From Lanius collurio (taxonomy: Eukaryota; Chordata; Aves; Passeriformes; Laniidae), in the NCBI GenBank assembly GCA_020086605.1, contig JACBWW010000003.1, positions 1,735,586-1,799,585 on the forward strand: a stretch of 64,000 nt of DNA, given 5' to 3'. Numbering within the stretch: position 1 is the stretch's first letter; each line of letters starts with the position of its first letter. Under the pieces are notes generated by a model, which ran no database searches, had not been told where the DNA came from, and saw only the letters and a program-made list of their open reading frames with translations. The translations under genes and the position numbers were made by a program. Positions 43,001-52,000 of the stretch are shown here, piece after piece.

Positions 43001-46000
43001 CTGATCCTCTCCTCTTTTTTGCCTCTCTAGTTGTTGACAATGGTTTAAATTAATCAAAGAGAGGATGTATATCTCTATTCAGTCTTCACCATTCATTGCT
43101 TACTCTGACCAAAATCCCTTTGCTAGAAGGCAGTGAAGTATTAGACAAAGATATTGAAATTTACTGAAATTGTCAAGTTCAGTGTACAAATAGTACAAAT
43201 GCCACCTTATCAGGAAATCTGCAGTCAATGTGATAATTTTCTCAGCTACTTTTAAAGACAGTCAAATAACAGGTAAGATTGCATGGGAGAGAGGCAGGCT
43301 GGAAACATCAGCATAATTCAGAATATGTTGGTTGCCACTCTGCAGGCACTCTCACTTAGAAGATGCCATATACATAGGGAACTGCAGGTTCTTCATGCTT
43401 AAAGGAGTAACAATAATTTTATATTTCTGAGAACCAGAAGCTAAAAGACTTCTTGGGGAGCTGGTGGCTATAAAAAAGAAATGAAACAAGGAAACACAGT
43501 CTTGTTAAGGGATGACCTAGCATTTTTTCAACTGCCTTTTTCTTTCCTTCTGTATATGCAGCAAATTTGGCATAGACTTATTTGAACATATGTAAACTTC
43601 ATGAGTCCAAGATACAACTATGTGAAACTGAACAGACTGATGAACAGGCTAAACATCTTTCTTTCTTTGATTTGATATCTTAATGGCCACAGGTCTCTCC
43701 AATAAATGAGACTTTGTCTTCTGTTTCTTGGGTTTTTTCCTCCAGTTCAAGCTGCATTCACTGACAATGAAAATCTGGTTTGCTAAAATGATGTCAGGCA
43801 ACAGATGGGTTTCAGGAAGAAAGCAAAATAAAGGATCTCAAGCCCTCTGTGGTTTCCTAACTGACTTCAACAAAGCATCCTCTTGTGAGTCATAGAAAAA
43901 CATCTGTATCTGTACATCCCATTGAGCACCCCCAGCTATTTTGTAGGCTAAAGGCTTTTGGTCAAACTGCTGCTAATCAGAAATGTGAAAGCCAGAGGAA
44001 AATCACACGGAAGACTAAGCTATAACTCATATCAAGAGGGATAAAAGGGGAATGTAGCAGACTAATACAAGTGGAAACAATGCCTAGAAATAAAAATGTG
44101 CAGTGCATGATACTGAAAGTCTAGTGACATAGGTTTAATTCATGTCACAGTTAAAATCTCCACCTTTTCCTCTTTCTTTTAATGCAGTCAATTCCTCTTC
44201 TGTCTGTATTTAACCCCTGAAAACAGGGATAACAGAACACAGGGAGGTTTTGGGGTCAAAATCTCATATTACTTTAATTACAGCCACAGGATCCTATACA
44301 GTAGCGTGGTGGGGTAAAGGGGTGTGGGGGCAGGAAGAAGAGTAACAGAGAACAAGGAAGCAGAGTAGTAGAGAAGGTGGGGCCAGGCTCTTTTGTCTTC
44401 AAAGGATTCAGATGGTGGACTGAAACTAGACACTGCATGCATTCAAAGGCAGCTGATCTGCTTTTACCAAGATGAAGGCAAAGGAAATCCAGTGGAACCT
44501 GTCAAAAGTGCAGTTCTTTTCCTGCTACCATGGGCTTTCTTTTAACATTTCTCCCATATGACAAGGTCTGTAGTTTAGAGCCACAGTTTGGCCCTGTTAC
44601 CAAACGGAAAATATTTAGCCTCCCTCATTCATCTCAGATCCTTTCATCTGAACAACTATGAGCATCTTTCTTTCATCTCCTTTCGTTTCCTTAGCAACAT
44701 GCGAGGACACTCCAGAGAATCACTGTCAGGCAACACCTTCAGTCCAGTCTTTCATGAAGCTTTCCAACCTTGATCAGATCTGATGTGCAGTTTAATAGTA
44801 GGTAATTTCAAGTACACTAACTCACATGTCTTTGTCCTCCTGCAACGAGATATTACAGAAAGAATTCAGCCTGCGCTTTGTCACTACTACCTCAGCAAGA
44901 AGAGAGCTTCATTACCTACTAAGTAGGTTTGCATTTCTGACATCGAGCCTCTGAAATTCAGCACCTCCTTATGTTCAGTCAGTGACCCCTGGCATAGATC
45001 AACAATGTTGCCTCCTATGTTGTGAGCTCCTTTTTGCAAGGGCTTTCTTTGAGCACCCAGTGCCACGTCATGAAAGCAAAGATCTGGATTGTAAATGATT
45101 TCTTGCCAGTTTGAAGAAATAAGGTGCCATTTATTGACATGCCAGTGTGGTTTACTGCACTGCTGATATCTCCCTGGTCCAAGACATCCACTGCACAACT
45201 GGAAACTAATTGGAACCAAAGAAATCAGTACATGTTCAACAGGAATCTTCACAACAATATTTTTGTCCTTATCATCCTGTTTGCATTCTATTATGCTGGT
45301 CCATCTGCCCTTCCCGGCTTCCTGAAATCAATGGCTAAATCCATAGCTAAAATCAATAGTGAGTAATCACCTCAGTAATTTTTAGGTAGCTATTGGGAAG
45401 ATGGCCAAAAATCCCATTAAGCAAGTTAGAGAACACTTTTCTTTCCCTGACTCATCAAAATTAATATAATGAGTGGTTATGCTTCTAAAAGCATTAGTGT
45501 AACTAGCTCAGTCATATGACCATTGCTGCAAAGACATTCTTAGCTGGAATTAAAAAATGCTGGATTTCCATTTTCTGTGGCTCAGATGAAAAAATGCTGC
45601 ACTTACAAAACCAAATTATTGTTTTACACAGAAGTAAAAAGAAACAGATGAGAAAAAAAAACTCACAAAAGGATTAAATATGAAGAGCAGCAAAGATCTC
45701 TTGCTTAATAACTTTCTATGAAGACTTATTTCAAATAGATTAAATACAATAGGAGGCATCTCCCATCACTGCCCACTTTTTTCATATTGTGGTATGACTT
45801 TCCAGATGAGTACTGACAAGCAGTACCAGGCTTTGGTCAGTCTGATCCAACTGACCTGGTATCAACTTCCGGTGCATGGGAAATGCTGTAGCTCATTTCT
45901 TTTCCTCACTCCTGTCATTCACATTATGCCATTGCTCTAATTCTGTACCTCTACACCATGTGTACAGTGGGCTGGAGATGATCTTCTAGTGCAACTAAAA

Positions 46001-49000
46001 ATATCGTCTAAGACACAAACAGAAATTATTTTAAGAAATCGACCCACTTCAGGTATTGCCTGGTCCCATCTATCAGGTAACGATAAGCAGTGATATGAAT
46101 ATGTATTGAACCAGCTGTGTGTATATACAAATGTATCCGCCACTTGATATCTGAAGATTTGACAGTATTTAACATATTTTCTCTCCACTCCTGTGAGGTG
46201 AGAGTAAATTGGGAAGAATCCCTCAAGGTGACACTGAAAGCCTACAGCAGAAGGAGGGAATTTCACCTGGCTGTTGCTGGGTCCTGGTTACTAATCTAAG
46301 TCCAGCAAAATAATTCTTTAAGAAATTACTAAAGGAAAACGAAGCTTTTAAAAGAGAATATTGTGCAACTAAAGCAAAGAAAATGTACTTGCAGTATGAA
46401 AGCTCTTCCAGAACCTGCTATCACCATGATATTTACCTAAAGCAGCTACTTTTTGGGCATTTTCCATCCTGCCTCACACCTCTTTGTCCCATGTTACTTT
46501 TATTTGCAGACCTGTTCAAATACAAACCATTGGAATAACTTCTACTGGCATAGTATATATATGACTACATACTCTGTCTCTTCCCTCATCACATCTCACC
46601 CATACAATACTGCTTCATGCTGCTTGTCCAATTTTTCCCTGCCTTGGATATCTGAAATACTCTTTTTCTGCTTTTTTGCCCAAACTGGTGCGTCTTTCTT
46701 TGCCCAATACATGTAATAATGGACTTTAGCTGCACTGTGAGAAATTTAGTTTAATTACTAGGAAATATTTTGTACTACGGAATATAGCTAAGTTCCAGAA
46801 TAAATTGCTTCTGGCAAGAAAGGTTTAAATAAAGATGACCATGCAATTCTAAGATATATTTTTCTCCCTCTACATCTCAAACCACAGGGTAGAATTTGAC
46901 TTGGCTGCTAAGCTGCTTACAAGACAATTCACTAACACAGAATGCTTTGGATACAGAAGGATAAATAGGGTTAAAAGGAAAACAAAATTTTGTTTATTGG
47001 GGGAACCTCATTCTGATTTTGCCTTCTTCAAGCAGCGTGCAAATACTATCAAGGTTGTGGGTTTTATCCCCGTCTGGGCCATTTACTCCAGGCTGGACTT
47101 GCTGATCCTCGTGGGTCCCTTCCAACTCAGAATATTCAGTGATCAGGAACTAAAGATTATACTCCTAACATGTACTGCTAGCAGAAAGAGGCTACCAGAG
47201 CAGGAAAAGAGGCTTCCAAGACTGTAACAGTGAGTGGTTGTATGTAAGTGATTTAAGGCCACACTTTCCAATGGAAGACCCTGGTCTTCACTACAGAATT
47301 CATTTCAGAATGATAGAAAGCAAGGAAAGAAAGGAAAAAAACCCAGCAGAGGGTCATCAAGTCAATCCTTACATTAATTCAAGGGTGGTTGAGACAGAGG
47401 AAGTAAGTGAGACAGTGGGCACATGCCATAATAAGAGCAGCCATCGAACTGTTCTATAGATTTAAACTGAAGGGACACACACTAGAAGTTGTCTCTTTAG
47501 AAATGCTGATTTTTTTCCTTTTAATTGAGAAATGAGCGAAGAAAGTCAACTCAAAGTCTAGACCTCTCTTCACTCACTCTGGATTGATGAGGGTAAGGCA
47601 GGACATGCTAATGTAGGCTCCTAGACAAAACTGATTATAATCTATGTGAGCAGGGCTCCCAGTCTTGAGAGGCAAAACTCATTCATATGCAACACTGCAG
47701 AAGAGCCTTCCTTAGGCAAACCAAAACGTTTACATTCTCTGTCTTTGGCAGCTATTTCTGTTATAGCAGCTTGTCTATCACACACAAGTGGGAAGTGGTA
47801 GGCAAGAAGGCTGAGACTGCTAATGGACTGATGCTCATTCCCTCCATGATAGGATTTTTAGGGGACATGGCAAGGATATATATACATCTCAAGGGAACTT
47901 TTGCAGGTGAGCCAATCACAGCAAGTTACTTGTGCTTAGGTCCAGGCTCCAAGCAAAAGAGGCAGTGTGAAAAAGGAGAGTAGGGATGGATGCTGGTAAT
48001 CCACAGCTAAAATGTGAAATGATGGCCATTTTTCAAAAGACAGCCATGATGGTTTGCTCACTTTTTAAAGCCCATTACCAGCTCCATTAAGCACAGGAGG
48101 AAAAAATATATTGTCTCAGAAGATCAGAGTGGAAAAATAAAAAGTTTGATAAGGGAAGGACTATTTTTCACTAGTGGCATAACACTGAACGGAAAGGTAT
48201 GACTGGGTAAGAGCTCTCCAGTGCATATAATTCAACAAATGTTTCAGGTCAAATTCCATCTGTCCATCTGTGTCTCCTACCTCTTTTCCCTCTTCCGGCT
48301 TCCAAACTGACTTTATAGAATAAAATATGAAGGAATTATAACATTACTCTGCAATTATCTACTGAATGTACAGAGAGAATTTCAAAGGTCTCGTCTCCCT
48401 ATCAAAACAAAGAGAAAATTTTATAAATAACGTTAGCATAAAAAAGTGTTGCACACCGGAGATGGTGATGTTTTTTTTCCCATCTGCAAATGGAAGAGAA
48501 CATACATTTGCACTTTGACCCAGTTTATAAGTAATCCAGATTTTTGTGTGTATCACTGTTGGGCTCTCCACAGGAAACCTCATCCAAAGTCCTGGTGGGG
48601 AGGGGCCCTGGATGTACGGGTCTGTCCCTGTCCCCATGTCACGTGTGCCCCATACCTGTTCCTGTTTGGGTGGTTTGGGTGCCCAGGAAGAGAGCAGGGT
48701 CCCATGACTGGGGTCTGCCTGGGAACTCCAGCGATGCAGCTGGAGGAATGAATCATCCCTGAACATCTAAAGAAATATCGCTTCATCTTTCAAGTTCATT
48801 GCTGTCTTATACTTGTTGTAAGGACCCCTCATTACAACATATCACTGCTGTTTCAAATCTGTGTTGTTCTCTTATGACCATTCTATCTCTTTGGCATTCA
48901 GATCAGGTTGGACTTCATAGAGTCCTATTCAAGTTTTCATTGAAAAAAAAGATGGCAAGAAGGCAACCTGAATCTGAGTCATTGCTGTCAGTGTTCCAGA

Positions 49001-52000
49001 GGCTGGAAAAGACTTAAGGATGACAGAACACATGACATTCATATATGCTGAAGACTGCAAATATTCGGTGTTAATAAATGAGCTGCAGATGATTCTCCAT
49101 GTGAAGAGTTTGCTGCATTAGCTCAGCACCAGGTATATATCTGTAACATCATTTTTTGTTGCATCACAACCCTTCTTTAAAATCTAGGGTTGATTTCTCA
49201 TCTTTTTCTGGTAGCCTCATGAGGAAACAGAAGATTGACAGTTTTCTGCTTTAATGTCAACTCTTCTGCTTCTATCCTGCAGAGGTCCTTCATCTCTACC
49301 CCTGCACTTTCGCATCTTTCCAAATTACCAGTCTGTCATCTGTCCACACTTCATTAGCAGCAAAAACCATAATGCTGGGGAATTATCCATTCTTGACTAG
49401 ACAAGTATGCATGAAGAAGCCATTTGGCAAAAAGGCCATCTTTATGTCCTGGGCCTGTCAAGTACTCATCATAATTCAACCCCTGTTCGTAACAGGGGCT
49501 TTTTGATGTTGCAGTGCAAATAAACACGTAACAAAATGACAGAGGTGCTACTGCAGAGGACAAGCATCTTGCGTGAAAAGAATACAGGTGTCCTCCCAAG
49601 TGATTTCAAGAACAAATTACTACCAATAGTAGTCTAAGAGACAGCTTTAGTGAAGGAAAAAAATTTCATGGAAAGTCTTTGGAGCAGCTCAAAGGAGAAA
49701 ATTAATGCAGTTTTAGTGCTTAAAGACAAGAGGTTTATGGAAATTTCAAAACTGTAGTAGTTTCATTGCTAGATAAAGAAATGTATCATGAAAAATCTAA
49801 ATTAAAACCAAAGCTTTTGAGTGACTATTGATGTTTGGAGTCTGCAAGTTCCTCTTATTTAATTGTTTTAATTACCATTTAGAGCAAAAAACCCTAAACT
49901 AGTAATTAAACTGTCAATTAAACCAATGATACATGTAGTATATAACACAAGTTTATTCCGAGTATAATATTCTAAGATGGTATTACCCTTCAACAGTCAC
50001 AAAGAAGCATTCAAACAAAAGAAGCACTAGCAATTCAACTAACTTCCATAATTATTTCACTCCCTCCCTATCACTTCTTAACATCCAAATATTATATATC
50101 ATATATATTGGGACAGGAGGCTGTAAAAATTGCTGCCATCTCTGAGAGTGCAATCATGGTGTGGTTATTTGTTTCTCACTTTAAAGAAATGCCTTCATTT
50201 GCTCTTCAAATGAATGTGCTGCAATGGAAGTTTTACTCAAAGATGAACCTGAGACTGTGGCTATTTCCTCTTGGTGCAATTGACCCCATGGATGTAATTC
50301 ATGAATGTTTGTGTTTAGCGGCACAATCTTGTTACTTCTTGTAATTAAACTGATAACACTGAGAAATGGATTTCAATCATATAAGCAGGTAAGAATAACT
50401 TTCTTCCCCATTGCTACACAGATGAAAGACATAATTTTTTCTCTGTTTTCATTTTTCAGCAGTGGTGTTACATGTCATTTCACCACACGCCTTTCACATC
50501 CTAAGTATCTTGGGCTTAGTTCAGAGTTTTGAATATCATGCCAATTATGCAAATCTTGAGGCTTAAATGTAAGCTTGGTATCCTCTGAAGACAGCATCTA
50601 CTTATGAAGTCTTTCTTGCCAATCTCAAATATTCCAAATAAACTGCTCCAAGCCTCCTCATAATATTTTCTCTGGAATCACTTAGCCATATTGTCCTTTC
50701 CAAGCTACCAAATATTAATGTCCAGTCACACTGCGCCCTACAATAGTCAATGGGCACATAACAATTGCCTGTCAGAAAGACAAATAGAACTGGTTTGATG
50801 CCTGGTTATAAGTAATTAATTGTAGATGGGAATATCATCCATAAAGAAATAGAATGTTCTGTCATTCCTCTTTTAATATACTAAGACAACCTGATTCATT
50901 AACTGGTTCCCACTAGTAGTAGGTACGTCAGATAGAAACACCATCCAATTTTCCCTTCATAAAAAAATCCCCAAAATGGTTTCTGGGAGCCTTCTGAAAC
51001 TGTGTTCTCCTGACTCCACTAGATTGTATTTGGAGACTGCCCAGCGTATCCACATGAATGTGCAGACCACAGACACAACCAAAGCAGGGGACACTATTTC
51101 ACTTCCAAACCATTAACAAAAGTATTGGGTTCAACTCTGATTTGAATAAACCTATCTAATTTTAGACATGCATGCTGCTTACTGCTTACTTTCTGTTGTA
51201 TGTGTTTTCTTCGTAATCATAAAGAAAAAGCAGCAATGATTTTTCTCCCCCATAACTTCCATAACATGTCTATGGAAGAATTTAATTCCATAAAGAAGCC
51301 AATTATATATAGATCACATATTGTAGCTTTGGAAAAAATAGTGCTGCTGCTTGTTAATTTTTAAAAGTCATGAAATTGCACATTATTTTAATTAAACAAA
51401 GTAGTCTAACAGACACTGCAGATGTGACGGGATGAGTTTGAAAATTTTATAGTTCTTCATTCTACATACACCAGAAATTTCGATAATCTGGTGAACAGCA
51501 CAGTCCAGATGATACAGATCAATAAAGAAGATTCTTATGATCAGCCACTGGATGGAGCAAACAGGCACAATGGATTCATAAGACTATAAAATAATTTTTA
51601 ATTTAAGGGTACAGTTGAGTTTTAAAAAGTGAAACAGGGATGAGCCATTTTTACTGAGAAATTGTGAAAATGAGAAATCAAAGTAAAGGTTTTGCTTTTA
51701 ACCAAAGAACAGAGAGAACATCAAAGTGTTTGGGGAGTTTTACAAACTTAGTTGTGTTAGTATCTCCAGCCTTTTCCGAACATTGTCACACATATTGAAG
51801 GCTACATGAATGACTAATTCACTCCTAAAATGTGGACTGCTTTGAAATGAAATGTGGTGAACATTTGCCATATTTGGTAGCATTATTTAAAAAAAGATTT
51901 ATGTGAAGAAGAGCTTATTGAGTACTACACATTTGGCCATCCCATGTTCATCAGGTAAATGTTTTTAAAAAAAATGTAAAACTCCATACTGGCAGGCCAA

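Noticed and set aside
49429..49505. tRNA-like structure around a CCCTG-TTCGTAA-CAGGG hairpin
   Set aside because: A T-arm-like hairpin and a loosely matching acceptor stem can be drawn, but no D-arm or anticodon stem pairs, so it is not called a tRNA gene.
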